DNA of 64,000 nucleotides from DASXMT01 sp963781305 (GCA_963781305.1 CAWAFL010000011.1:1550001-1614000), one strand, 5' to 3'; shown: positions 35,572 to 44,498, numbered from the stretch's first letter. Notes: generated from the letters alone by a model not told the origin. Translations and numbers: made by a program.

Positions 35572-35937
35572 GTGCCGAAACGCCACGCTGACAACGAGAA
35601 GTCCGCTGGTCGTCTCCGGTCGCAGGGGACCGACGCCTTCCAGCTCGTCGTCGACTACGTCAAGCAGGAGACACTCGAGCCCCTGAAGGGCCTCGGCCGG
35701 TTTGTCCTGTTCGGTGTGGCCGGATCGGTGGCCCTCGCCGCCGGCTTCGTCATCCTGGCCGTCGGCCTGCTTCGTCTCCTCCAAGGCGAGACGGGGACCA
35801 CCTTCAGCGGCAACCTGTCCTGGTTGCCCTACGTGATCTGCGCCGTCGTCTCGATCGGCGTTGCCGCGGTCGCCATCGTGGCCATTGGCAAGGGTCAAGC
35901 GCGGCGTTCGCTCGAACGAGACAAGGAGACGGCATGA
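35572..35937 (+). CDS. Phage holin family protein (Holin-X type membrane protein)
   Basis: A 121-residue protein with a basic N-terminus, an amphipathic helix (DAFQLVVDYVKQETLEPLKGL) and two transmembrane segments, FVLFGVAGSVALAAGFVILAVGLL (about 44-67) and LPYVICAVVSIGVAAVAIVAI (about 84-104). This layout matches the actinobacterial Holin-X/DUF1469 group, named for resemblance only; a lytic role is not implied. GTG 35572 follows a GAGGAGG site. The next gene overlaps by 4 nt (ATGA). Confidence 0.75.
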   Translation: MPKRHADNEKSAGRLRSQGTDAFQLVVDYVKQETLEPLKGLGRFVLFGVAGSVALAAGFVILAVGLLRLLQGETGTTFSGNLSWLPYVICAVVSIGVAAVAIVAIGKGQARRSLERDKETA

Positions 35938-36146
35938 CCACCGATGAGGCCCCAATCACCCGTGACGATATCGAGGCCCGCTTCCGTGAGCTCAACGGTG
36001 AGGTCGGAACCGAGGTCGAGACCGCACGGCCTCAACTGCTGACGGTGGGAGCTGCGGTCGCCGCCGTGATCATCACCCTTGCTTTCCTGGCTGGGCGGCG
36101 TCGGGGTCGCAAGCGTTCCGCCGTCGTCGAAGTCCGACGGATCTGA
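35934..36146 (+). CDS. Small single-pass membrane protein
   Basis: A 70-residue protein: an acidic N-terminal half (residues 1-34), one helix LLTVGAAVAAVIITLAFLAG (about 35-54) and a strongly basic cytoplasmic tail RRRGRKR. Its ATG overlaps the stop of the holin-like gene, so the two are coupled. Such small partners commonly follow Holin-X proteins in actinobacteria, but no function is known to me. Confidence 0.65.
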   Translation: MTTDEAPITRDDIEARFRELNGEVGTEVETARPQLLTVGAAVAAVIITLAFLAGRRRGRKRSAVVEVRRI

Positions 36147-36149
36147 GCG

Positions 36150-36362
36150 GTGGAGCGTTTCTACCGCTTCGTCATATCCAATGGTTTTCGCCGAGGGATG
36201 CGAGGTGGGAACTCGGCCTGGCTGGTCATCGGTGCGTCGGCATGGCTCCTCAACCGGTCTCGGAAGAAGGAAAACGGTGTTGTCTACCGCACCCTCCTGC
36301 AACCGGGTGAAGGGCTGATCGTCACCACCCGGCCTCCGGTATCCAAGAAGACCGGCGCCTGA
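36150..36362 (+). CDS. Small hypothetical protein, membrane-associated
   Basis: A 70-residue basic protein with a weak hydrophobic stretch (SAWLVIGASAWLLN, about 23-36) and the strand-like ending VVYRTLLQPGEGLIVTTRPP. The GTG start lies 3 nt after the stop of the previous gene, and trmI begins 5 nt after its own stop, so it is in a tight operon. I do not recognise the family. Confidence 0.6.
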   Translation: MERFYRFVISNGFRRGMRGGNSAWLVIGASAWLLNRSRKKENGVVYRTLLQPGEGLIVTTRPPVSKKTGA

Positions 36363-36367
36363 GGCGC

Positions 36368-37225
36368 GTGGACGACGAGAGCAGATCGAACGACCGGTCG
36401 AGGCTGACCGATGGAGAGCGGGTCCTGTTGCTCGACGCCAAGGAGCGTCGGTACCTCATCACCCTCCGGGCCGGGACCATGTTCCACACCCATGTAGGAA
36501 TCGTGGCCCACGACGACTTGATCGGCGCGGCGGAGGGGTCGACCGTGCTCGGGAGTACCGGGCGCCGGTTCGTGGTCGTGCGACCCACCCTCTCCGACGT
36601 GGTGCTGAAGATGCCGCGGGGGGCGCAGGTCATCTACCCCAAGGATCTTGCCGCCATCCTCGTCCAGGCCGACATCGCTCCGGGTATGCGAGTACTCGAA
36701 GCCGGCGTTGGCTCGGGGGCCCTGTCCATGGCCCTGCTCCGGGCGGGCGCCGACGTTGTGGGGTACGAACTCCGTGAGGACTTTGCCAACCGGGCGCGCT
36801 CCAACGTGGTGGCCTCGGCCGGGGAAGGCGCGCCCTATCGAGTCGAGCTTCGCGACGTGTACGAGGGTATCGACGAGACGGGACTCGATCGCATCGTCCT
36901 CGACCTCCCTGAGCCGTGGCAGGTCCTGCGCCATGCCCAAGAGGCCATGCGTTCGGGGGGGATCATCTGCGCCTACCTGCCCACGATCAACCAGACCGCC
37001 CAGTTCCGGACGGCGTTGGAGGAAAGCTCGTTCGGGATGGCCGAGACCCTCGAGGTCCTGCACCGGACCTGGCACATCGAAGCCCGCTCGGTGAGGCCTG
37101 ATCACCGCATGGTCGGCCACACCGGATTCCTGACCACGGCCCGGTTGCTGGTTCCACCGGCCGCCACCGGGCCTGTCGAGACGGAAATCCCCACCGAAAC
37201 GGCAGTCTCCATCGAAACGGCGTAG
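36368..37225 (+). CDS. trmI: tRNA (adenine(58)-N(1))-methyltransferase TrmI
   Basis: A 285-residue SAM-dependent enzyme that makes m1A58 in the T loop of tRNA. The N-terminal domain holds GERVLLLDAKERRYLITLRAG; QVIYPKDLAAILVQADIAPGMRVLEAGVGSGALSMALLRA is the diagnostic link plus SAM motif I (about 95-130); DRIVLDLPEPWQVL is motif IV. TrmI neighbours the proteasome locus in mycobacteria too (Rv2118c). The last 12 residues (ETEIPTETAVSI...) are encoded by a stretch that is tandemly duplicated past the stop codon. GTG 36368 start. Confidence 0.94.
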   Translation: MDDESRSNDRSRLTDGERVLLLDAKERRYLITLRAGTMFHTHVGIVAHDDLIGAAEGSTVLGSTGRRFVVVRPTLSDVVLKMPRGAQVIYPKDLAAILVQADIAPGMRVLEAGVGSGALSMALLRAGADVVGYELREDFANRARSNVVASAGEGAPYRVELRDVYEGIDETGLDRIVLDLPEPWQVLRHAQEAMRSGGIICAYLPTINQTAQFRTALEESSFGMAETLEVLHRTWHIEARSVRPDHRMVGHTGFLTTARLLVPPAATGPVETEIPTETAVSIETA

Positions 37226-37259
37226 CCACCGAAACGGCAGTCGCCATCGAACGGCGCAG
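37191..37259 (+). repeat. Tandem duplication across the trmI stop codon
   Basis: Unit 1 (37191-37225, 35 nt) ends with the trmI TAG stop; unit 2 (37226-37259, 34 nt) is nearly identical, with two substitutions and one missing A. Both begin CCACCGAAACGGCAGTC. The copy extends non-coding sequence after trmI; the remaining gap to the ferredoxin gene (37260-37333) shows nothing else. Confidence 0.8.
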
Positions 37260-37333
37260 CCAGCTGGGCGTGGGGCACCGGGGCCGACGAACTTTCAGCC
37301 GGGGTCGGCCCACCCGAGGCGGGTCAGACCAGC

Positions 37334-37570
37334 TCAGCTCTTCTCGATGAAGATGCACTCCCCGGGGCATTCCTCGGCCGCCTCGACCACCGCGTCCTCG
37401 AGATCGTCGGGGACGGCAGCCATGCCCGCCGAGCCACCGGGCTCGCTCTTCACGTCGGCGCCCTCTTTGACATAGGCCAGGCCGTCGTCGAGCAGTGTGA
37501 AGACCGCGGGGGCGATCTCCTCGCAGAGACCATCGCCGGTACAGAGATCCTGGTCGATCCAGACCTTCAT
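37334..37570 (-). CDS. Ferredoxin, [3Fe-4S]-type
   Basis: A 78-residue ferredoxin. DLCTGDGLCEEIAP provides two cysteines (C10, C16) with x5 spacing and CPGEC further on provides the remainder; the missing second cysteine of the usual CxxCxxC pattern points to a [3Fe-4S] cluster, as in ferredoxins that serve cytochrome P450s. A central acidic stretch (about 40-60) is normal. ATG 37570 is preferred to ATG 37579. It lies between trmI and arc, on the opposite strand to both. No P450 is in the window, so the partner is unknown. Confidence 0.88.
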   Translation of the reverse strand: MKVWIDQDLCTGDGLCEEIAPAVFTLLDDGLAYVKEGADVKSEPGGSAGMAAVPDDLEDAVVEAAEECPGECIFIEKS

Positions 37571-37839
37571 GAGTGTCAATTCTCCTACCTACGTGCTCTC
37601 GACTCGTTCTCGGCCGAGAGGGCGGTCAACCGGGCCGTACGCCCCGACTTGGACGCGATCGACCCTGGTGAGGACCGACGACCCGCGCAGTGATGCTACC
37701 GCCTCGCTGGAGCCCAGTGGTCCACCCTGGTCACGAGGTTCCCGCAGCCACCCGACGCCACCTCCGGGCACCGGCCGGTGCATGGTCGGGGCGTACCCCG
37801 GTGTAGGGTCGCTAGGCAGGGGACCAAGCACAGAGCGAG

Positions 37840-39621
37840 GTGATACCGACGGCTGACTTCGATGGACCAGCGAACCGCCAGGGCGCGGGTGACGGGGAAG
37901 AAGACCTCGACACCCTGCGGGTGCGCGCCCAAGAGGCGGAGGACGAGGTCACCGTGCTCCGCCGCCGCCTGCAGGAGAGCCCGAGGCGCGTGCAGACCCT
38001 CGAGGAGAAGTTGCTCGAGACGAAAGGCCAGTTGGCCCAAGCCATTTCCCAGAACGAGAAGCTGACCTTCACCCTCCAGACGGCCAAGGAACACATCGCC
38101 AACCTGCGCGAGGAGGTGGAGAAGCTCACCCAGCCCCCTGCCGCCTACGGCACCTACCTGGGAGCCAACGACGACGGCACCGTGGACGTTTTTTCCGGCG
38201 GGCGGAAGATGCGGGTATCGCTGCACCCCGATATCCAGACGGGTGAGCTCCGGCGGGGCAACGAGGTCGTCCTCAATGAGTCGCTGAACGTGGTCCTGGC
38301 CCGCGAGGGCGAGGGGCAGGGCGAGGTCGTGGTCCTGAAGGAGGTGCTCGAGGACAGGCGGCGTGCGCTGGTGTTCGGACGCGCCGACGAGGAGCGGGTG
38401 GCCGAGCTGTCCGACGACCTAGTCGGCGTGAAGCTCCGGGCCGGCGACACCGTGCTCATGGAGAGCAGGACCGGACTGCTCATCGAGAAGCTGCCCCGAC
38501 CCGAGGTCGAAGAGCTGGTCCTCGAAGAGGTCCCCGACGTTACCTACAGCGACGTCGGCGGCCTCGACTCCCAGATCGAGGCGATCACCGATGCGGTGGA
38601 GCTTCCCTACCTGCACCGGGAGCTCTACGCCGAGCACAAGCTGCCGGCCCCCAAGGGCATCTTGTTGTACGGCCCCCCCGGGTGCGGCAAAACCCTCATT
38701 GCCAAGGCGGTGGCCAATTCGCTGGCCAAGAAGGTCGCCCAGGTGACCGGCAATACCAACATCCGCAGCTACTTCTTGAACATCAAGGGGCCCGAGCTCC
38801 TGAACAAGTACGTGGGCGAGACCGAGCGACAGATCCGGCTGGTCTTCCAGCGGGCGCGGGAGAAGTCCGAAGAGGGCGTCCCCGTCATCGTCTTCTTCGA
38901 CGAGATGGATTCGTTGTTCCGGACCCGGGGCACGGGGATCAGTTCGGACATGGAGTCGACCATCGTGCCCCAGCTCCTGGCGGAGATCGACGGGGTGGAG
39001 ACCCTCCGGGACGTGATCGTGATCGGCGCCTCCAACAGGGAGGATCTCATCGACCCGGCTATCCTCCGACCTGGACGGCTGGACGTGAAGATCCGCATCG
39101 AACGGCCGAACGAAACGGCCGCGTCCCAGATCTTCTCCCGCTACCTCACCCCCGATCTCCCCCTCGATGCCGAGGAGGTCCAATCGTTGGGCGGGGGCGA
39201 TCCGGCCAAGGCGACCCAGGCGATCATCGAGACCACGGTCAGCGAGATGTACCGGAACGACGACGAGAACCGCTTTCTCGAGGTCACCTATCAGAACGGT
39301 GACAAGGAGATCCTGTACTACCGGGACTTCGCCTCGGGGGCCATGATCGAGAACATCGTGCGGCGGGCGAAGAAGCTGGCCATCAAGCGCACCATCGCCG
39401 GAGAAGGCCGTGGCATCAGGACCAGCGACCTGTTGGAGTCCATCCGCCAGGAGTACAAGGAGAACGAGGACCTTCCCAACACCACCAACCCCGACGACTG
39501 GGCCAAGATCTCGGGGAAGAAGGGTGAGCGGATCGTCTATATCCGTACCCTGATCAGCGAAGATCGGGAGACAACAGGGGGACGCTCCATCGAGCGGGTC
39601 GGCACTGGTCAATATCTCTGA
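37840..39621 (+). CDS. arc: Proteasome-associated ATPase ARC/Mpa
   Basis: A 593-residue AAA+ unfoldase forming the regulatory ring of the Pup-proteasome. Residues about 22-97 form the coiled coil that binds Pup; about 98-240 are the tandem OB domains; the AAA module has Walker A GPPGCGKT (about 278) and Walker B VIVFFDEMDS (about 350), with the second-region-of-homology segment SNREDLIDPAILRPGR. The C-terminus ends GQYL, the motif that docks into the proteasome alpha ring. GTG 37840; TAGGGT at 37804 is a candidate -10. First gene of the arc-dop-pup-prcB-prcA-pafA run. Confidence 0.97.
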   Translation: MIPTADFDGPANRQGAGDGEEDLDTLRVRAQEAEDEVTVLRRRLQESPRRVQTLEEKLLETKGQLAQAISQNEKLTFTLQTAKEHIANLREEVEKLTQPPAAYGTYLGANDDGTVDVFSGGRKMRVSLHPDIQTGELRRGNEVVLNESLNVVLAREGEGQGEVVVLKEVLEDRRRALVFGRADEERVAELSDDLVGVKLRAGDTVLMESRTGLLIEKLPRPEVEELVLEEVPDVTYSDVGGLDSQIEAITDAVELPYLHRELYAEHKLPAPKGILLYGPPGCGKTLIAKAVANSLAKKVAQVTGNTNIRSYFLNIKGPELLNKYVGETERQIRLVFQRAREKSEEGVPVIVFFDEMDSLFRTRGTGISSDMESTIVPQLLAEIDGVETLRDVIVIGASNREDLIDPAILRPGRLDVKIRIERPNETAASQIFSRYLTPDLPLDAEEVQSLGGGDPAKATQAIIETTVSEMYRNDDENRFLEVTYQNGDKEILYYRDFASGAMIENIVRRAKKLAIKRTIAGEGRGIRTSDLLESIRQEYKENEDLPNTTNPDDWAKISGKKGERIVYIRTLISEDRETTGGRSIERVGTGQYL

Positions 39622-39691
39622 CCTGTGGGGCGGGGCCGATCCGCCGGGGGTGGGGCCGAGGGGGGTCTGTTTGATGACGTCGCCGCCGGGA

Positions 39692-39697
39692 TAGGGT
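39692..39697 (+). promoter_or_regulatory. Candidate -10 element for dop
   Basis: TAGGGT, 7 nt before GTG 39705. A TTGATG at 39671-39676 could be a weak -35 with a short spacer. Suggests dop onward can be transcribed separately from arc. Confidence 0.45.
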
Positions 39698-39704
39698 CAC
39701 GTTC

Positions 39705-41198
39705 GTGGCCATTCCCAAGGTCTGCGGAATTGAGACTGAATACGGCATTCACGTGTCGAACGGCGACCCGAATCCCATCGCGGCTTCGTCGGTCCTGATC
39801 AACGCCTATGCCAATGAGGTCGCCCGCCAGCAGATCCGCTGGGACTTCGAAGATGAGTCCCCGGGCAACGACGCCCGGGGCCAGGCCCGCGAGGGTTCGA
39901 TGCCCCCACAGATCGAGACCCATCTGGTCAACACGGTTCTGACCAACGGCGCCCGGTTCTACGTCGATCACGCCCATCCGGAGTTCTCCACCCCCGAGTG
40001 CGCCGATGCCCTCGAGTGCGTGCTCTACGACCGGGCCGGCGAGCTCATCATCCAGCGCGCCATGGAGGCCGCCGACCGGACCGTGCACGATGGTCGCCGC
40101 TTGATCGTCTACAAGAACAACTCGGACGGCAAGGGCAACTCGTACGGCTGCCACGAGAATTACTTGATGGACCGGGCCACCCCCTTCTCCCGCATCGTCA
40201 AGTCGGTCATTCCCCATTTCGTCACCCGCCAGCTGTACTGCGGGGCGGGAAAGGTGGGGGCGGAGACGCCGACGCACGACGGTCGGACGGTGGACTTCCA
40301 GATCTCCCAGCGAGCCGAGTTCTTCGAGGAGCAGGTGGGCTTGGAGACGACGTTGAAGCGGCCGCTGGTGAACACCAGGGACGAGCCCCACGCCGACCCC
40401 CACCGGTACCGGCGTCTCCACGTCATCGTGGGCGACGCCAACCTGGCCGAGGTGGCGACACTGTTGAAAGTGGGTACCACATCACTGGTGCTTGCCATGA
40501 TCGAAGACGACATCCCCTGGAGCCGCGAGCTCAACCCCGCCGATCCGGTGCGCGCCATCCACGCCATCTCCCTGGACCGGACCTTCACGCAACCCATCGA
40601 GATGGCCGACGGTTCGACGGCCACCGCGCTAGACATCCAATGGGAGCTGTTCTCGTTGGCTCGCAAGTTCGCCGACGATCGCGGCCTCGAGTGCATGGTC
40701 GATGTCGAGGTCGGGGAGGAGGTGCTGCGGCGTTGGGAGATGGTGCTGCACGGCCTGGAGACCGATCCCATGTCACTGGCCCGCCAAGTGGACTGGGTGG
40801 CAAAACTGAAGCTGCTCGAGGCCTATCAGGCCCGTCACGGATGTTCGTGGTCCGACCACCGGATGGCGGCCATGGACCTGCAGTACCACGACCTGCGCCC
40901 CGACCGCTCCCTGTTCGCCCGGCTGGACACGGAGCGATTGGTCGGCGAAGAGGACGTGGCCCGAGCAGTCACCGAGCCGCCCCGCCGCACCCGGGCCTGG
41001 TTCCGTGGCCAGTGCCTGGCCCGCTTCCCAGAAGCCGTGGTCACGGCCAACTGGGATTCACTTGTATTCGATCTCGGTACCGATCCGCTGCGACGCGTCC
41101 CTATGATGGACCCTCTGCGCGGCACCGCCGAGCATGTGGGCGAGCTGTTGGAGGGAAGTACGAGCGCATCCGACCTATTGGACCGGTTGAGCCGTTGA
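39705..41198 (+). CDS. dop: Depupylase/deamidase Dop
   Basis: A 497-residue glutamine-synthetase-fold enzyme that removes Pup from proteins and, where Pup ends in Gln, deamidates it. The N-terminal CGIETEYGIHV motif binds ATP/Mg; the Dop-specific loop lies at about residues 40-80 (WDFEDESPGNDARG); YVDHAHPEFSTPE contains the catalytic Asp; NNSDGKGNSYGCHENYL and NTRDEPHAD are further signatures. The Dop loop distinguishes it from PafA. Followed by pup after 13 nt. Confidence 0.96.
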   Translation: MAIPKVCGIETEYGIHVSNGDPNPIAASSVLINAYANEVARQQIRWDFEDESPGNDARGQAREGSMPPQIETHLVNTVLTNGARFYVDHAHPEFSTPECADALECVLYDRAGELIIQRAMEAADRTVHDGRRLIVYKNNSDGKGNSYGCHENYLMDRATPFSRIVKSVIPHFVTRQLYCGAGKVGAETPTHDGRTVDFQISQRAEFFEEQVGLETTLKRPLVNTRDEPHADPHRYRRLHVIVGDANLAEVATLLKVGTTSLVLAMIEDDIPWSRELNPADPVRAIHAISLDRTFTQPIEMADGSTATALDIQWELFSLARKFADDRGLECMVDVEVGEEVLRRWEMVLHGLETDPMSLARQVDWVAKLKLLEAYQARHGCSWSDHRMAAMDLQYHDLRPDRSLFARLDTERLVGEEDVARAVTEPPRRTRAWFRGQCLARFPEAVVTANWDSLVFDLGTDPLRRVPMMDPLRGTAEHVGELLEGSTSASDLLDRLSR

Positions 41199-41211
41199 GA
41201 GAGGTAGCACC

Positions 41212-41412
41212 ATGGCTGAACGTGAACTGAAAAAGAAGAAGACAACCACTACCGAGCGCACCGACGACGAGGTCGAAGAGGTTCCGACCACTTCGGCCGC
41301 GGGCGAGAAGCTCAAAGCCGAGCTCGACGATCTCCTGGACGAGATCGACGAGGTCCTGGAGGACAACGCCGAAGAGTTCGTGCGCAACTACGTCCAGAAG
41401 GGTGGCGAGTAA
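41212..41412 (+). CDS. pup: Prokaryotic ubiquitin-like protein Pup
   Basis: A 66-residue intrinsically disordered tag. Lysine-rich N-terminus (LKKKKTTTT) that threads into ARC, a helical ARC-binding segment (KLKAELDDLLDEIDEVLEDNAEEF) and the C-terminus VQKGGE. The terminal residue is Glu, so PafA can use it directly and Dop deamidation is not needed; Dop would act here as a depupylase. GAGAGG precedes ATG 41212. prcB follows after 5 nt. Confidence 0.97.
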   Translation: MAERELKKKKTTTTERTDDEVEEVPTTSAAGEKLKAELDDLLDEIDEVLEDNAEEFVRNYVQKGGE

Positions 41413-41417
41413 CCCAC

Positions 41418-42263
41418 GTGGCCCTGCCGCTCTACTCCCCGTCCGATGACCCGGGCCCCGACTTCGCAGGACTGATCCGTCGCATGCAGAGCTCCGATCG
41501 ACCCCGAGGGGGTCCGTCCATGACCGCGGGCGCCGGGGCGGCCCTCGGCTCGTCCTTGGCCGCCCCCGGCCTGGGTGACGTCCGCCACGGCACGACGGTG
41601 GCTGCACTCCGTTTTGCCGACGGCGTGGTCATGGCGGGCGATCGTCGGGCCACCGAGGGACACTCCATTGCCCACCGGGCCATGGAGAAGGTCTTTCCCG
41701 CCGACCGCTACTCGGCCGTGGCCATCGCCGGGGCCGCTGGTCCGGCGGTGGAGATGGTCCGGCTGTTCCAGACCCAGCTCGAGCACTACGAGAAGGTCGA
41801 GGGCGTCGTGCTGAGCCTGGAGGGCAAGGCCAACCAACTGGGCCAGATGGTCCGCGACCATCTGCCCATGGCCATCCAGGGGCTGGCCGTCGTCCCCCTC
41901 TTTGCCGGGTACGACCTGGCCCGCGGGACCGGGAGGATTTTCACCTACGACGTGACCGGCGGCCATTACGAGGAGACCGAGCACAACGCCACCGGCTCGG
42001 GGGGCCGCGACGCGCGGACCACCATCAAGCTCGGGTACCGCGTGGGACTGAGCCGGGACGCCGCCGTGGAACTGGCCATCGAGGCCCTGTACGAGGCGGC
42101 CGACGAGGACTCGGCCACCGGCGGCCCCGATGTGGTGCGGGGCATCTATCCGCTGGTCGCCACCGTCACCGCCGACGGATACCAAGCGGTGGCCGACACC
42201 GAAGTGGCGGAACGGTTCGCCACGTTGATCGAGCGCCGTCAAGCGGAGGGACGCCAGCCATGA
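41418..42263 (+). CDS. prcB: Proteasome beta subunit
   Basis: A 281-residue catalytic subunit. A propeptide of 58 residues precedes HG|TTVAALRF; processing exposes Thr59 as the N-terminal nucleophile. Other conserved parts are GVVMAGDRRATEGHSI, KVFPADRYSAVAIAGAAG with the catalytic Lys, and ATGSGGRDARTTIKLGY. GTG 41418. It overlaps prcA by 4 nt (ATGA), matching the equal stoichiometry needed for the 14+14 core particle. Confidence 0.97.
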   Translation: MALPLYSPSDDPGPDFAGLIRRMQSSDRPRGGPSMTAGAGAALGSSLAAPGLGDVRHGTTVAALRFADGVVMAGDRRATEGHSIAHRAMEKVFPADRYSAVAIAGAAGPAVEMVRLFQTQLEHYEKVEGVVLSLEGKANQLGQMVRDHLPMAIQGLAVVPLFAGYDLARGTGRIFTYDVTGGHYEETEHNATGSGGRDARTTIKLGYRVGLSRDAAVELAIEALYEAADEDSATGGPDVVRGIYPLVATVTADGYQAVADTEVAERFATLIERRQAEGRQP

Positions 42264-42937
42264 CGATGCCCTACTACGTAGCGCCCGAACAGGTCATGAA
42301 GGACCGGGCCGAGTATGCCCAAAAGGGGATCGCCCGGGGTCGTTCCCTGGTGGCCACCACCTTCGACGAGGGCATCCTGATCGTGGCCGAGAACCCGTCC
42401 CGGTCGCTGCACAAGATCAGTGAGATCTACGACCGGATCGCCTTCGCCGGCGTGGGAAAGTACAACGAGTTCGACCAGCTGCGCGTGTCCGGTATACGCC
42501 ACGCCGACACCAAGGGGTACGCCTACAGCCGGGAAGACGTGGACGCCCGTTCGCTGGCCAACCTGTACGCCCAGTACCTGGGTCAGGTGTTCACCCACGA
42601 GATGAAGCCGCTCGAGGTGGAGATCCTGGTGGCCGAGCTGGGTACCGGTCTCCGGCCCAACCAGCTGTACCACATTGCCTACGAGGGAACGATCACCGAC
42701 GAGGACCGCTATGCCGTCCTTGGTGGAGAGACCGAGACCATCGCCGAGCGGGTCGAGACTGCGTGGCGTACGGACTGGACGTTGACCGATGCCCTGAAGG
42801 CCACCGTTGGGGCCCTGGCCGGTCCTGAGCGAACCCTGCACGGCAACGATCTCGAAGCGGCCGTGCTCACCGGCGGCAATGGCCGCCGTGCCTTCGTGCG
42901 CCTGGCCGAAGACGAGCTCGACGCCCTGCTGAGCTGA
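42260..42937 (+). CDS. prcA: Proteasome alpha subunit
   Basis: A 225-residue non-catalytic ring subunit. PYYVAPEQVMKDRAEYAQKGIARGRS is the N-terminal gate and H0 helix typical of bacterial alpha subunits; VAENPSRSLHKISEIYDRIAFAGVGKYNEFDQLRV is the conserved core. It lacks the N-terminal Thr. Translationally coupled to prcB. It ends in acidic helix LAEDELDALLS, normal for actinobacteria. pafA lies 141 nt downstream. Confidence 0.97.
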   Translation: MTMPYYVAPEQVMKDRAEYAQKGIARGRSLVATTFDEGILIVAENPSRSLHKISEIYDRIAFAGVGKYNEFDQLRVSGIRHADTKGYAYSREDVDARSLANLYAQYLGQVFTHEMKPLEVEILVAELGTGLRPNQLYHIAYEGTITDEDRYAVLGGETETIAERVETAWRTDWTLTDALKATVGALAGPERTLHGNDLEAAVLTGGNGRRAFVRLAEDELDALLS

Positions 42938-43065
42938 TCTGGTCGGTCCCAGCGCGGCATGAGCGATCGGGCCGTCACCGCCTCTCACCAGCGGAACCGA
43001 CCAGCACGGAGCCCCTCGACGACCAGCTCATCCGACCATGCGGTGGCACGAGCGCAACCTGCCAG

Positions 43066-43071
43066 TACCGT
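43066..43071 (+). promoter_or_regulatory. Candidate -10 element for pafA
   Basis: TACCGT, 7 nt before ATG 43079. Supports this start over the open frame reaching back to 42959. pafA would then be transcribed on its own as well as from the proteasome operon. Confidence 0.45.
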
Positions 43072-43078
43072 GAGGGTT

Positions 43079-44437
43079 ATGGAGCGTCGAATCTTCGGCC
43101 TGGAGAACGAGTACGGCGTGACCTGTACGCTCCGCGGGCAGCGTCGGCTCAGCCCCGACGAGGTGGCCCGCTACCTGTTCCGACGGGTGGTGAGCTGGGG
43201 GCGCTCATCCAACGTCTTCTTGGAGAACGGTGCTCGCCTCTACCTCGATGTGGGCAGCCACCCCGAATACGCCACCCCGGAATGCGACGACATCGCCGAG
43301 CTGGTGGTCCACGACAAGGCGGGGGAGTGGATCCTGTCCCAGCTGGTCGAAGGGGCGGAGACCCGGCTGCGCGAGGAGGGGATCCGAGGCGACATCTACC
43401 TGTTCAAGAACAACACCGACTCGGCGGGCAACTCCTACGGCTGTCACGAGAACTACCTGACCAGCCGGCGGGATGACTTCTCCCACTACACCGAGGTGCT
43501 GATTCCCTTCCTGGTCAGCCGGCAGATCTTCGCCGGGGCCGGCAAGGTGCTCCAGACCGCCCGAGGCGCCGTCTTCTGCCTGAGCCAGCGGGCCGAGCAC
43601 ATCTGGGAGGGTGTCTCCTCGGCCACCACCAGGAGCCGGCCCATCATCAACACACGCGACGAGCCCCACGCCGACGCGGAGAAGTACCGCCGGCTGCACG
43701 TCATCGTGGGTGATTCCAACATGAGCGAGTACGCCACCTACTTGAAGGTGGGGTCGACCAGCATTTTGCTGCGAATGCTCGAGGATCCCCAGACTGTGCT
43801 GCGCGACCTCACCCTGGAGAACCCGATCCGGGCCATCCGCGAGATCAGCCACGACATCACCTGCCGCCGACCGGTACGGCTGGCCAACGGGCGGGAGATG
43901 AGTGCGCTCGACATCCAATCGGAGTACCTGCAGCGGGCCCTCAAGTTCCGGGATCGACAGGGTCTGTCGCCCCAGGAGGACCGGGCCCTCGATATGTGGG
44001 AGCACTGCCTGAAAGGGCTCGAGTCCGATCCGCTGAGCTTGCACCGGGAATGCGACTGGGTGGCCAAGTACCGGCTGATCGACCAGTACCGGTCTCGCCA
44101 CGAGCTCGGTCTCAGCAGCCCCCGGGTGTCACTCTTGGACCTGCAGTACCACGACGTGGACCGGAAGCGGGGGCTCTACTACCGGCTTCAACGGCACGAT
44201 CAACTCGACCGTATTTGTGATGACGCCGACATCGTCGCGGCCATGTCGACCCCACCGCAGACCACCAGGGCCCGGCTTCGCGGCGAGTTCGTTCGCCGGG
44301 CCAAGGAACGGCGTCGCGACTTCACCGTGGACTGGGTGCATCTGAAGCTCAACGACCAGGCCCAACGCACCGTCCTGCTCAAGGACCCGTTCAAGTCCAA
44401 AGACGATCGGGTGGAGAAGCTCATCGAGGGCCTGTAG
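43079..44437 (+). CDS. pafA: Pup--protein ligase PafA
   Basis: A 452-residue glutamine-synthetase-fold enzyme that phosphorylates the Pup C-terminal Glu and joins it to substrate lysines. RRIFGLENEYGVTCTLRG is the ATP/Mg entry with catalytic Glu; YLDVGSHPEYATPECDD holds the catalytic Asp; NNTDSAGNSYGCHENYLTSRRDDF and NTRDEPHADAEKYRRLHVI follow. It lacks the Dop loop, separating it from the paralogue at 39705. The length equals that usual for the family, supporting ATG 43079. Confidence 0.96.
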   Translation: MERRIFGLENEYGVTCTLRGQRRLSPDEVARYLFRRVVSWGRSSNVFLENGARLYLDVGSHPEYATPECDDIAELVVHDKAGEWILSQLVEGAETRLREEGIRGDIYLFKNNTDSAGNSYGCHENYLTSRRDDFSHYTEVLIPFLVSRQIFAGAGKVLQTARGAVFCLSQRAEHIWEGVSSATTRSRPIINTRDEPHADAEKYRRLHVIVGDSNMSEYATYLKVGSTSILLRMLEDPQTVLRDLTLENPIRAIREISHDITCRRPVRLANGREMSALDIQSEYLQRALKFRDRQGLSPQEDRALDMWEHCLKGLESDPLSLHRECDWVAKYRLIDQYRSRHELGLSSPRVSLLDLQYHDVDRKRGLYYRLQRHDQLDRICDDADIVAAMSTPPQTTRARLRGEFVRRAKERRRDFTVDWVHLKLNDQAQRTVLLKDPFKSKDDRVEKLIEGL

Positions 44438-44483
44438 CCGTCCCTGCTCGCCTCCCCGTCGCCGTCGGGCACCGAGCCTGCAC

Positions 44484-44489
44484 TAGCCT
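44484..44489 (+). promoter_or_regulatory. Candidate -10 element for lepB
   Basis: TAGCCT, 9 nt before ATG 44499, with no ribosome binding site stronger than GGTGAG. Confidence 0.3.
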
Positions 44490-44498
44490 CGGTGAGCC

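Noticed and set aside
35572..36362. Prophage lysis module
   Set aside because: The holin-like protein belongs to a widespread chromosomal group; no endolysin, terminase or other phage gene is near.
42959..43078. N-terminal extension of PafA
   Set aside because: The extra 40 residues lack homology; ATG 43079 gives the standard length and lies 7 nt after a TACCGT hexamer.
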